13,411 bases of DNA from Pseudomonas sp. UBA5782. Lineage in GTDB: Bacteria; Pseudomonadota; Gammaproteobacteria; Pseudomonadales; Pseudomonadaceae. A program made the translations under genes and the position numbers. Positions 6,767 to 13,411 of the stretch are shown here, piece by piece (position 1 is the first letter of the stretch; each line of letters opens with the position of its first letter). The stretch is taken from the NCBI GenBank assembly GCA_002418465.1, contig DIEE01000049.1, positions 6,547-19,957 of the forward strand, given 5' to 3'. The notes beneath the pieces were generated by a model that worked only from the letters and a program-made list of their open reading frames with translations, was not told where the DNA came from and did no database searches.

Positions 6767-6809
6767 GGCTTTGGCCGCTTTTGCGCTATCGAGAATAGTT
6801 GTCAACAAT

Positions 6810-6835
6810 GGCCGGGAATGTTAGCAGAACCGGCC
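6810..6835 (-). other. GC hairpin in the ftsZ-lpxC intergenic region
   Basis: ggccgg/ccggcc (6810-6815 with 6830-6835) encloses a 14-base loop, 44 bases upstream of the lpxC start. On the minus strand it is followed by attgttgac, not a T-run, so it is at most a weak pause site or an mRNA-processing structure. A TTGACA hexamer (6800-6805) follows, but no -10 box stands at the right distance. Confidence 0.35.
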
Positions 6836-6877
6836 TTTGCTGAACACCAATCACCATAATGCGCCTGATAGAACCCA

Positions 6878-8056
6878 TTAATCGGCCTGGCGACGCAGGA
6901 ACGCCGGAATGTCCAGATAATCCAGGTCGTCGTGCGGGTTCAGCTTGGCCGCAGTAGCGCTGCCGTGGTTCTGCCGCATGACGGTCGGACGGTCCAGATC
7001 GCGGTAGTTGACCGCAGCTTCCTGGCGCGCAGGCGCAGGCTGGGAAGCGGCTGCAGCGGGCTGAACGGTGTTGTCGATGACCTTGACCGGCTTCTCGATC
7101 TTCGCGCCCAGGCCGGTGGCGACCACGGTGACGTGCAGCTCGTCGCGCATGTCCGGATCGATCACGGTGCCGACTTTCACGGTGGCGTGCTCGGAGGCGA
7201 ACTGCTCGATGATGTTGCCGACGTCGGAGTATTCACCCAGCGACAGGTCCGGACCGGCAGTGATGTTGACCAGGATGCCGCGGGCGCCCTGCAGGTTGAC
7301 GTCTTCCAGCAGCGGGTTGCGGATCGCCGCCTCGGTGGCTTCGCGAGCGCGGTTCGGGCCGCTGGCGCAACCGGTACCCATCATCGCCATGCCCATCTCG
7401 CTCATCACGGTCTTCACGTCGGCGAAGTCGACGTTGATCATGCCGGGACGCTTGATGATGTCGGAGATACCGCGGACGGCGCCGGAAAGCACGTCGTCAG
7501 CCTTGGCGAAGGCGGACAGCAGGCTGGCGTCCTTGCCGAGGATGGTCAGCAGCTTCTCGTTGGGGATGGTGATCAGCGAGTCGACGCTTTCCGACAGCGC
7601 GCGGATGCCTTCGTCGGCGATCTGCATGCGCTTGCGGCCTTCGAACGGGAACGGACGCGTGACCACGGCCACGGTGAGGATGCCCATTTCCTTGGCGACC
7701 TGGGCGATCACCGGAGCGGCGCCGGTGCCGGTACCACCGCCCATGCCGGTGGTGATGAACACCATGTCGGTGCCCTGCAGCACTTCGGCGATGCGCTCAC
7801 GGTCTTCCATCGCGGCCTGACGGCCGACTTCCGGGTTGGCGCCAGCGCCGAGCCCCTTGGTCACGCCTGGGCCGAGTTGCAGGACGGTGCGCGCGGAAAT
7901 GTTCTTCAGCGCCTGCGCGTCGGTGTTGGCGCAGATGAACTCGACACCTTCGATATTGTTCTTCGCCATGTGATTGACGGCATTGCCACCGCCACCACCG
8001 ACACCGATGACCTTGATTACTGCGCTTTGCGGGATGTTGTCTACGAGCTCGAACAT
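6878..8056 (-). CDS. ftsZ: Cell division GTPase FtsZ
   Basis: FtsZ is the tubulin-like GTPase that polymerises into the Z ring at midcell and recruits the divisome. The product is 392 aa. Visible features: the N-terminal nucleotide-binding GVGGGGGNA (18-26), the tubulin signature GGGTGTG (106-112), and the synergy (T7) loop NVDFADV with N208, D210 and D213, which completes the GTPase site of the next subunit. A variable Ala/Pro/Gln-rich linker (about 320-375) is followed by the conserved tail LDYLDIPAFLRRQAD that binds FtsA, ZipA and other partners. The start at 8056 has an AAGGAGA ribosome binding site 8 bases upstream (8064-8070). An in-frame ATG at 8074 lies against that site, so it would add six spurious residues and is rejected. 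It lies 52 bases after ftsA, the usual order, and no terminator separates them. Confidence 0.98.
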   Translation of the reverse strand: MFELVDNIPQSAVIKVIGVGGGGGNAVNHMAKNNIEGVEFICANTDAQALKNISARTVLQLGPGVTKGLGAGANPEVGRQAAMEDRERIAEVLQGTDMVFITTGMGGGTGTGAAPVIAQVAKEMGILTVAVVTRPFPFEGRKRMQIADEGIRALSESVDSLITIPNEKLLTILGKDASLLSAFAKADDVLSGAVRGISDIIKRPGMINVDFADVKTVMSEMGMAMMGTGCASGPNRAREATEAAIRNPLLEDVNLQGARGILVNITAGPDLSLGEYSDVGNIIEQFASEHATVKVGTVIDPDMRDELHVTVVATGLGAKIEKPVKVIDNTVQPAAAASQPAPARQEAAVNYRDLDRPTVMRQNHGSATAAKLNPHDDLDYLDIPAFLRRQAD

Positions 8057-8108
8057 GGTCCCCTCTCCTTTCATTTTCTAGTTGTATTGCCAACAGCACA
8101 CTGCATTT

Positions 8109-9356
8109 TCAGAAATTGCCCTGGACCCAGCGTTTCAGCCGTTCCAGAACAGGTGTCTTGGTTTCTTCGCCGTAGTTGCCGACGCTGGACATGGAGATGC
8201 CGTCGTTCTGCTTCTGCAGACCGTAGAGCAGCAGGCCCACGCCGGTGGAATAGATGGGGTTGCGGACGACGTCCGCGAGGCCCTTGACGCTGTGCGGCAC
8301 GCCCAGGCGTACCGGCATGTGGAAAATTTCCTCGGCCAGCTCGACCGCGCCTTCCATCTTCGCCGTGCCGCCGGTCAGAACGATCCCTGCAGGGATCAAG
8401 TCCTCGTAACCGCTACGCCGCAACTCGGCCTGGATCAAGGTGAAAAGCTCGTCATAACGGGGTTCGACCACTTCGGCCAGAGCTTGTCGGGAGAGTTCCC
8501 GGGGTGGGCGGTCGCCCACGCTGGGGACCTTGATGGTCTCGCCGGCGCCAGCCAGTTTGGCCAGGGCACAAGCATATCGAATCTTGATCTCCTCGGCATA
8601 CTGGGTTGGCGTGCGCAGTGCCATCGCGATGTCGTTGGTGACCTGATCGCCGGCGATCGGGATCACCGCGGTGTGGCGAATCGCCCCCTCGGTGAAGATG
8701 GCGATGTCGGTGGTGCCGCCGCCGATGTCGACCAGGCACACGCCCAGTTCCTTCTCGTCGTCGGTGAGCACTGAATAGGCCGAGGCGAGCTGTTCGAGAA
8801 TGATGTCGTCGACTTCCAGACCGCAGCGGCGCACGCACTTCTCGATGTTCTGCGCCGCGTTCACCGCGCAGGTCACCACGTGCACCTTGGCTTCCAGACG
8901 CACGCCGGACATGCCCAGCGGCTCGCGCACGCCTTCCTGGTTGTCGATCACGTAGTCCTGCGGCAGCGTGTGCAGCACGCGCTGGTCAGCGGGGATCGCC
9001 ACGGCCTGGGCGGCGTCGAGCACGCGCTCGAGGTCGGCCGGGCTGACTTCGCGATCGCGGATGGCGACGATGCCGTGCGAGTTCAGGCTGCGGATGTGGC
9101 TGCCGGCGACGCCGACGAAGGCCGAGTGGATGCGGCAACCAGCCATCAGCTGAGCTTCTTCGATGGCACGCTGGATCGATTGCACGGTGGACTCGATGTT
9201 CACCACGACACCTTTCTTCAGGCCGCGCGACGGATGCGTACCGATGCCGACGATTTCCAGCTGGCCATCGGCCGACACCTCACCCACCAGCGCCACCACT
9301 TTCGAGGTACCGATGTCGAGGCCGACGATCATCTTGCCGCTTTGCACGCTTGCCAT
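8109..9356 (-). CDS. ftsA: Cell division protein FtsA (actin-like membrane anchor of FtsZ)
   Basis: FtsA is an actin-fold ATP-binding protein that tethers FtsZ filaments to the inner membrane and recruits later divisome proteins. The product is 415 aa. Seen: phosphate-1 motif LDIGTSKV (13-20), the FtsA-specific 1C domain (about 85-165) in place of actin subdomain 1B, phosphate-2 motif DIGGGTTD (210-217), adenosine motif GIVLTGGTAKM (324-334), and the C-terminal amphipathic membrane-targeting helix VLERLKRWVQGNF (403-415). The start gives MASVQSGKMIVGLDIGTSK, the usual pseudomonad beginning. A GAGGAG sequence (9369-9374) overlaps the ftsQ stop codon and lies 12 bases upstream, a rather long spacing that may keep FtsA synthesis below that of FtsZ; that last point is inference. 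The 16-base gap to ftsQ and lack of a terminator indicate co-transcription. Confidence 0.97.
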   Translation of the reverse strand: MASVQSGKMIVGLDIGTSKVVALVGEVSADGQLEIVGIGTHPSRGLKKGVVVNIESTVQSIQRAIEEAQLMAGCRIHSAFVGVAGSHIRSLNSHGIVAIRDREVSPADLERVLDAAQAVAIPADQRVLHTLPQDYVIDNQEGVREPLGMSGVRLEAKVHVVTCAVNAAQNIEKCVRRCGLEVDDIILEQLASAYSVLTDDEKELGVCLVDIGGGTTDIAIFTEGAIRHTAVIPIAGDQVTNDIAMALRTPTQYAEEIKIRYACALAKLAGAGETIKVPSVGDRPPRELSRQALAEVVEPRYDELFTLIQAELRRSGYEDLIPAGIVLTGGTAKMEGAVELAEEIFHMPVRLGVPHSVKGLADVVRNPIYSTGVGLLLYGLQKQNDGISMSSVGNYGEETKTPVLERLKRWVQGNF

Positions 9357-9372
9357 GGCTATTGTGTTCTCC

Positions 9373-10254
9373 TCAATTCACGACCGGCTTGGCTGCTGCC
9401 GCCGTGTCTGGCGTCGGCTCGCGCCACGCCACGGCGAGGCCGTTGGAGTAACGCAGGTCGATGCTCTTGATATTCGCGAGTTCCGGCTTCAGCGCCTTCT
9501 CGTAGATGGCGGTGAAGCGACGTATTTTTTCCACCATGTTGTCGCGGCCGACGAACAGCTCGATGTGTTCGCCACCGTCGTTGACGCCCATGGACACGAA
9601 CCAGCTGCCGCGCTCACGCAGCTCCAGGCGCTGCACCGAGAAGCCCAGCGGGCGCAGCAGCTGGCTGATCACCTGATACTGCTGCATCACCTGCTGCTGC
9701 GCGCGCTGCGGCCCGAACAGCTGCGGCAGGTGCTCGTAGTTGGCCAGCTCACGCGGCTCGAAGGCCTCGCCGGCGTTGTTCAGCAGCGCTTCCTCGCCCC
9801 AGCGGGCGATCGGCAGTTGCTCGTCCAGGCGCACCAGCACCTGATCCGGCCAGACACGACGGACTTCGGCGTGGGCGATCCAGGGCATGCGCTCCAGTTC
9901 GCCGCGCATGCCGGCCAGGTCGACGGTGAAGAAGCTCGCCGAAATGAACGGTGCGATGCGCTGCTGCACGGCCTGCTGGCTTATGTAGCTGAGGTCGCCT
10001 TCGACGCTGATCTTGGCGATCGGCCGGTCGGCGTACGGCAGCAGCTTCTGCGATAGCTCATAGGCACCGAAGCCCAAGCCGATCAGCAACAGCGGCCAGC
10101 CGAGGCGCTTGACCAGGCTGAAGTTCGGCTTCGGCAGGCGCTCCGACAGCGGCTGCTTGGCCACCATGCGGCTGGCGCCACGCGGCGGCGCCTTGCCGCG
10201 CAGAGGCGCGCGCCCGATGGGCTGATGGGGGTGACGCAGCAGGACGCCGTGCAT
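9373..10254 (-). CDS. ftsQ: Cell division protein FtsQ
   Basis: FtsQ is a bitopic inner-membrane protein that, with FtsB and FtsL, links early and late divisome components and regulates septal peptidoglycan synthesis. The product is 293 aa. It begins with a cytoplasmic tail of about 50 residues rich in Arg, Pro and Lys, followed by one transmembrane helix (about 51-67, WPLLLIGLGFGAYEL). The periplasmic POTRA domain (about 80-150) starts ISVEGDLSYISQQAVQQRI and is followed by the beta domain, which includes ELRERGSWFVSMGVNDG. The C-terminal segment (IKSIDLRYSNGLAVAW) is the FtsB-interacting region in the family. The start is separated from the ddlB stop by a single base (TGACATG), and GAGGT (10261-10265) lies 6 bases upstream inside ddlB, so translation is probably coupled to ddlB. 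A Met at residue 30 is a possible internal start, but the N-terminal MHGVLLRHP is what I recall for pseudomonads. Confidence 0.96.
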   Translation of the reverse strand: MHGVLLRHPHQPIGRAPLRGKAPPRGASRMVAKQPLSERLPKPNFSLVKRLGWPLLLIGLGFGAYELSQKLLPYADRPIAKISVEGDLSYISQQAVQQRIAPFISASFFTVDLAGMRGELERMPWIAHAEVRRVWPDQVLVRLDEQLPIARWGEEALLNNAGEAFEPRELANYEHLPQLFGPQRAQQQVMQQYQVISQLLRPLGFSVQRLELRERGSWFVSMGVNDGGEHIELFVGRDNMVEKIRRFTAIYEKALKPELANIKSIDLRYSNGLAVAWREPTPDTAAAAKPVVN

Positions 10255-10255
10255 G

Positions 10256-11188
10256 TCAGTACCTCGCCTCGAAGCTGTCGGCGAGGATCGACAGCACCAG
10301 CTGCTGGAAGTCCAGGCCAGCCGCGCGGGCGGCCATCGGAACCAGGCTGTGGTCGGTCATGCCGGGAGCGGTGTTCACTTCGAGCAGCCAGAACTGGCCG
10401 TCTTCGTCCTGCATCACGTCGACGCGCGCCCAGCCCTGGGTGCCGACGGCTTCGCAGGCTTGCGCGGTGAGCGTCTTGAGCTCTTCTTCCTTGGCCGCGT
10501 CGAGGCCGCAGGGAATCCGGTACTGGGTATCGGAGGCCAGGTACTTGGCGTCGTAGTCGTAGAAGGAATGCGGGGTGCCTAGGGCGATCGGCGGCAGAAC
10601 CTCACCGCGCAGCATGGCGATGGTGAACTCCGGGCCGTGGATCCACTGCTCGACGAGAACCTGCGAATCGAAATGTCGAGCGGCCTGCCAAGCATCGATC
10701 AATGCATCGATGTCGTTCACCTTGGCCATGCCGATACTAGAACCTTCATGCGCGGGTTTGACGATCAAAGGGAAGCCCAGTTCCGTCGCCGCCGACCGGC
10801 AGTCGGATTCGTTGCGCAGAATCGCGTGGCGCGGCGTCGGCAGGCCGAGGCTGGTCCACACCTGCTTGGTGCGCAGCTTGTCCATGGCCAGCGCCGAGGC
10901 GAGGATGCCGCTGCCGGTGTAGGGGATTCCGGCGCATTCCAGCAGGCCCTGCATGGCGCCGTCTTCGCCGCCGCGACCGTGCAGGATGATGAAGGCGCGG
11001 TCGATCTTTTCCTGCGCCAGGCGCTGCACGAAATCCGCACCGACGTCGATGCCGAAGGCGTCCACGCCGGCAGCCTGCAACGCGCCGAGCACCATCGCGC
11101 CGGACTTCAGCGAAACGTCCCGCTCGGCGCTCAGACCACCGAAGAGCACGGCGACGCGACCGAAGGCTTTGGGATCGACGCTGCTCAT
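10256..11188 (-). CDS. ddlB: D-alanine--D-alanine ligase DdlB
   Basis: This ATP-grasp enzyme joins two D-alanines to D-Ala-D-Ala, the substrate MurF adds to the peptidoglycan stem peptide; it acts in the cytoplasm. The product is 310 aa, close to the family length. Motifs in order: GGLSAERDVS (17-26) with the substrate-binding E22, HGRGGEDGAMQG (70-81), VKPAHEGSSIGM (143-154) with the omega-loop-contacting serine, YDYDAKY (210-216) whose tyrosine is typical of D-Ala rather than D-lactate ligases, RVDVM (255-259), and EVNTAPGMT (270-278) with metal ligands. The frame is open further upstream to 11377, but that overlaps murC. The start at 11188 has AGAGGA 7 bases upstream and overlaps the murC stop by four bases (ATGA), the standard coupled arrangement. 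Position between murC and ftsQ marks it as the dcw-cluster ligase, DdlB, rather than the unlinked paralogue DdlA. Confidence 0.97.
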   Translation of the reverse strand: MSSVDPKAFGRVAVLFGGLSAERDVSLKSGAMVLGALQAAGVDAFGIDVGADFVQRLAQEKIDRAFIILHGRGGEDGAMQGLLECAGIPYTGSGILASALAMDKLRTKQVWTSLGLPTPRHAILRNESDCRSAATELGFPLIVKPAHEGSSIGMAKVNDIDALIDAWQAARHFDSQVLVEQWIHGPEFTIAMLRGEVLPPIALGTPHSFYDYDAKYLASDTQYRIPCGLDAAKEEELKTLTAQACEAVGTQGWARVDVMQDEDGQFWLLEVNTAPGMTDHSLVPMAARAAGLDFQQLVLSILADSFEARY

Positions 11189-12633
11189 TTCGAGGTCCTC
11201 TCGGCGGCGAACAGGGGGCTTTTCAGCAGTTGCGGAGCCAGCCCGCCGATGTCGCCGGCACCCTGGCAGAGCAGGATGTCGCCGGCGCGCAGCAGCGGCT
11301 TGACCAGCGGCGCCAGCTCGGCACCGCGCTCGATGTAGATCGGGTCCAGACGCCCGCGCTGGCGGATGCTGTGGCACAGGTTGCGCGCGTCGGCACCGGG
11401 AATCGGCTCTTCGCCGGCCGGGTAGATTTCCATCAGCAGCAGCACATTGGCGTCGCCGAGTACCTGCACGAAGTCGTCGTAGAGATCGCGGGTACGGGTG
11501 TAGCGGTGCGGCTGATAGACCATCACCAGGCGCCGCTCGGGCCAGCCGTCGCGTACCGCGGCGATCACCGCGGCGACTTCGCGCGGGTGGTGGCCGTAAT
11601 CGTCCACCAGCATCACGCTGCCGCCGTCCACCGGCAGTTCGCCGTAGACCTGGAAGCGTCGGCCGACGCCCTCGAAGCCGGACAGGCCGCGGACGATGGC
11701 GTCGTCGTCGATGCCTTCGTCACCGGCGATGGCGATGGTCGCCAGGGCGTTGAGCACGTTGTGCTTGCCGGGCATGTTGACCGAGACGCTGAGCGGCTCG
11801 TGGTCCGGGCGCAGCACGGTGAAATGGGTGCGCATGCCTTCCTGGCGAACGTCCACGGCGCGCACGTCGGCCGCTTCGCCGAAGCCGTAGGTCACGGTCG
11901 GACGGGCGATCTGCGGGAGAATCTCGCGGACCACCGGATCGTCGCTGCAAACCACGGCGAGACCGTAGAACGGCAGGTTGTGGAGGAATTCGACGAAGGT
12001 CTTCTTCAGCTTGTTGAAGTCGCCTTCGTAGGTCGCCATGTGGTCGGCGTCGATGTTGGTGACCACCGCGACCATCGGCTGCAGGTGCAGGAAGCTGGCG
12101 TCACTCTCGTCGGCCTCGGCGATCAGGTAGCGGCTGCTGCCGAGTTGCGCGTTGGTACCGGCGGCGTTCAGTCGGCCGCCGATGACGAAGGTCGGATCGA
12201 GACCGGCGGCGGCGAACACCGACGCCAGCAGGCTGGTGGTGGTGGTCTTGCCGTGGGTGCCGGCGACGGCGATGCCGTGGCGATAGCGCATCAGCTCGGC
12301 GAGCATTTCCGCGCGCGGCACCACCGGAATGCGTTGTTCAAGGGCCAGCGCGACTTCCGGGTTGCTGGTGTTCACCGCGCTGGAAACCACCAGCACGTCG
12401 GCACCGTGCACGTTGCCGGCGTGGTGGCCAAGGAAGATTTCCGCGCCGAAGCTCTGCAGGCGCTCGGTGACTGCCGAGGCCTTGAGGTCGGAACCGGAGA
12501 CTTCGTAACCCAGGTTGAGCAGCACCTCGGCGATGCCGCACATGCCGGCGCCGCCGATGCCTACGAAGTGCACGCGGCGGATGCGGCGCATGCGCCGGAC
12601 TTCGGCCTTCACCGCCGCAGGGGACTTAGCCAT
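11185..12633 (-). CDS. murC: UDP-N-acetylmuramate--L-alanine ligase MurC
   Basis: MurC adds L-alanine to UDP-MurNAc at the cost of ATP, the first amino-acid addition to the peptidoglycan precursor, in the cytoplasm. The product is 482 aa. N-terminal UDP-binding Rossmann domain: GIGGAGM (25-31). Central ATPase domain: P-loop AGTHGKTTT (124-132), EADESDASF (173-181) and VTNIDADHM (191-199). GKHNVLNALA (289-298) and DDYGHHP (344-350) are family signatures toward the C-terminal domain, which extends to LCQGAGDIGGL. An earlier in-frame ATG (12675) would lengthen the protein by 14 residues inside murG. The start at 12633 is chosen because a near-perfect GGAGGT (12639-12644) lies 5 bases upstream. 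It overlaps the murG stop by eight bases and ends with a four-base overlap into ddlB. All catalytic residues I can recall are in place. Confidence 0.98.
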   Translation of the reverse strand: MAKSPAAVKAEVRRMRRIRRVHFVGIGGAGMCGIAEVLLNLGYEVSGSDLKASAVTERLQSFGAEIFLGHHAGNVHGADVLVVSSAVNTSNPEVALALEQRIPVVPRAEMLAELMRYRHGIAVAGTHGKTTTTSLLASVFAAAGLDPTFVIGGRLNAAGTNAQLGSSRYLIAEADESDASFLHLQPMVAVVTNIDADHMATYEGDFNKLKKTFVEFLHNLPFYGLAVVCSDDPVVREILPQIARPTVTYGFGEAADVRAVDVRQEGMRTHFTVLRPDHEPLSVSVNMPGKHNVLNALATIAIAGDEGIDDDAIVRGLSGFEGVGRRFQVYGELPVDGGSVMLVDDYGHHPREVAAVIAAVRDGWPERRLVMVYQPHRYTRTRDLYDDFVQVLGDANVLLLMEIYPAGEEPIPGADARNLCHSIRQRGRLDPIYIERGAELAPLVKPLLRAGDILLCQGAGDIGGLAPQLLKSPLFAAERTSK

Positions 12634-13411
12634 GGGCCACCTCCAGGCAGATATCCACCACGGCGCGGGTGGCATCGGGTTTGGCCAGGCGGCGGGCGAT
12701 CGCGCCCATCGCCTCGAGTTTTTCCGGTTGCATCAAAACCTCGGTCAGCTGCGCGGCGAGCTTCGCCGCGTCGGTCGTAGCTTGCGGCAAAAGGACGGCA
12801 GCGCCCTCCCTCGCCAGATAGTCGGCATTGCGGCTCTGGTGGTCGTCGATCGCATGCGGCAACGGGATCAGGAACGCCGGAAGCCCTGCGGCGGCCAGTT
12901 CGCTGACGGTCAGCGCACCGGCACGGCAGATCACCAGGTCGGCCCAGGCGTAGGCGCGGGCCATGTCGGCGATGAACGGTGCGACCTGCGCCTCGATTCC
13001 GCCCTCGCGATAGCGTTCGGCGGTCACCTCGGCGTGGCGTTTGCCCGCCTGGTGGAAGATTTCCGGGCGCAGCTCGGCGGCGAGCGAACCCAGCGCCTGC
13101 GGCAGCAGTTTGTTCAGCGGCTCGGCGCCAAGGCTGCCACCGAGCACCAGCAGGCGCGGCTTGCGGCCGGCCAGCGCATCGCGCGGGGTTTCCAGGAACA
13201 GTTCCTCGCGCACCGGATTGCCGGTGGTACGGCGTTTGCCGGAGGCGCCGAAGGTGTTCGGGAAGGCTTCGCAGATGCGCGTGGCGATCGGCGCCAGGCT
13301 GCGGTTGGCGGTGCCCGCGACCGCATTCTGCTCGTGGATGATCAGCGGCGAGCCGGCCAGCCGCGCGGCCAGGCCGCCGGGGCCGGTGACGTAGCCGCCG
13401 AGGCCGAGCAC
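12626..13411 (-). CDS. murG: MurG, UDP-GlcNAc:lipid I GlcNAc transferase, 5' end outside window
   Basis: MurG is a GT28-family glycosyltransferase at the inner face of the cytoplasmic membrane that transfers GlcNAc to lipid I to make lipid II. The last 261 codons are present; roughly 95-100 N-terminal residues, including the first glycine-rich loop of the acceptor domain, lie beyond the right edge. The GTG at the edge reads as Val in LGLGGYVTGPGG, an internal motif, so it is not the start. Further signs: HEQNAVAGTANR (26-37 of the visible part), LGGSLGAEPLN (90-100), which opens the C-terminal donor domain, and RAGALTVSELAAAGLPAF (163-180) followed by PLPHAIDDHQ, the UDP-GlcNAc binding region. 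The TAA stop lies inside murC, an eight-base overlap. It is the first visible gene of the minus-strand dcw run; ftsW and other dcw genes would be expected upstream. Confidence 0.97.
   Translation of the reverse strand: MLGLGGYVTGPGGLAARLAGSPLIIHEQNAVAGTANRSLAPIATRICEAFPNTFGASGKRRTTGNPVREELFLETPRDALAGRKPRLLVLGGSLGAEPLNKLLPQALGSLAAELRPEIFHQAGKRHAEVTAERYREGGIEAQVAPFIADMARAYAWADLVICRAGALTVSELAAAGLPAFLIPLPHAIDDHQSRNADYLAREGAAVLLPQATTDAAKLAAQLTEVLMQPEKLEAMGAIARRLAKPDATRAVVDICLEVAHG
12639..12644 (-). promoter_or_regulatory. Ribosome binding site that sets the murC start
   Basis: GGAGGT on the minus strand, inside the last codons of murG and 5 bases before the murC ATG. It decides between the starts at 12633 and 12675 and indicates that murC is translated from the murG message. 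Confidence 0.8.

Noticed and set aside
6800..6805. TTGACA on the minus strand as a -35 box for lpxC
   Set aside because: Nothing like a -10 box lies 16-18 bases downstream, and the nearby TATTCT (6792-6797) is only two bases away.
11230..12780. A 516-codon open frame antisense to murC and murG, and similar long frames antisense to ftsZ (6932-8287), ftsA/ftsQ (9163-10056) and lpxC (5960-6859)
   Set aside because: They mirror well-recognised genes, have no plausible ribosome binding sites or domains, and show the His/Val/Asp-rich composition of antisense frames in GC-rich DNA.
13399..13411. GTG at the right edge as a start codon for a short MurG
   Set aside because: The residues that follow (LGLGGYVTGPGG) are an internal MurG motif, so the gene simply continues outside the window.

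Overview
The window is about 13.4 kb of GC-rich gammaproteobacterial chromosome, almost certainly from Pseudomonas in the broad sense. The LpxC, FtsA, FtsZ, MurC and PlsB proteins read, from memory, as very close to their P. aeruginosa counterparts. Nearly all of it is core housekeeping sequence. I see no phage, insertion sequence, CRISPR array, toxin-antitoxin pair or defence locus, and no credible previously undescribed system.

Left block (1-1593, plus strand): the 3' end of dapE (meso-diaminopimelate/lysine synthesis), then rlmA (23S rRNA guanine methyltransferase) starting on the dapE stop codon, then a small Trp-rich protein of unknown function. The gap to 1762 holds a double palindromic repeat of REP type (1618-1675) and a bidirectional intrinsic terminator (1721-1748). 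The terminator also serves the converging minus-strand cold-shock gene (1763-1972). That gene probably has a long 5' leader. It is separated by about 480 gene-free bases from plsB.

Middle block (2455-5683, plus strand): plsB, the glycerol-3-phosphate acyltransferase that starts phospholipid synthesis, followed by an exported DUF4197-type protein.

Right block (5855-13411, all minus strand): the end of the dcw (division and cell wall) cluster in the order murG (cut by the window edge), murC, ddlB, ftsQ, ftsA, ftsZ, lpxC. The first four genes overlap or nearly touch, so translation is probably coupled. ftsA, ftsZ and lpxC have gaps of 16, 52 and 111 bases in front of them. The run ends in a strong UUCG-tetraloop terminator at 5801-5827. 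Together these genes make lipid II and its D-Ala-D-Ala donor, assemble the Z ring and divisome, and commit UDP-GlcNAc to lipid A.

The most informative point is the junction at 5684-5854. In P. aeruginosa and in enterobacteria lpxC is followed by genes leading to secA. Here it faces the plsB/DUF4197 block convergently, which suggests a chromosomal rearrangement breakpoint in or near this intergenic region. Smaller points are the palindromic repeat, the putative A-tract promoter and long leader of the cold-shock gene, and the unknown Trp-rich protein.
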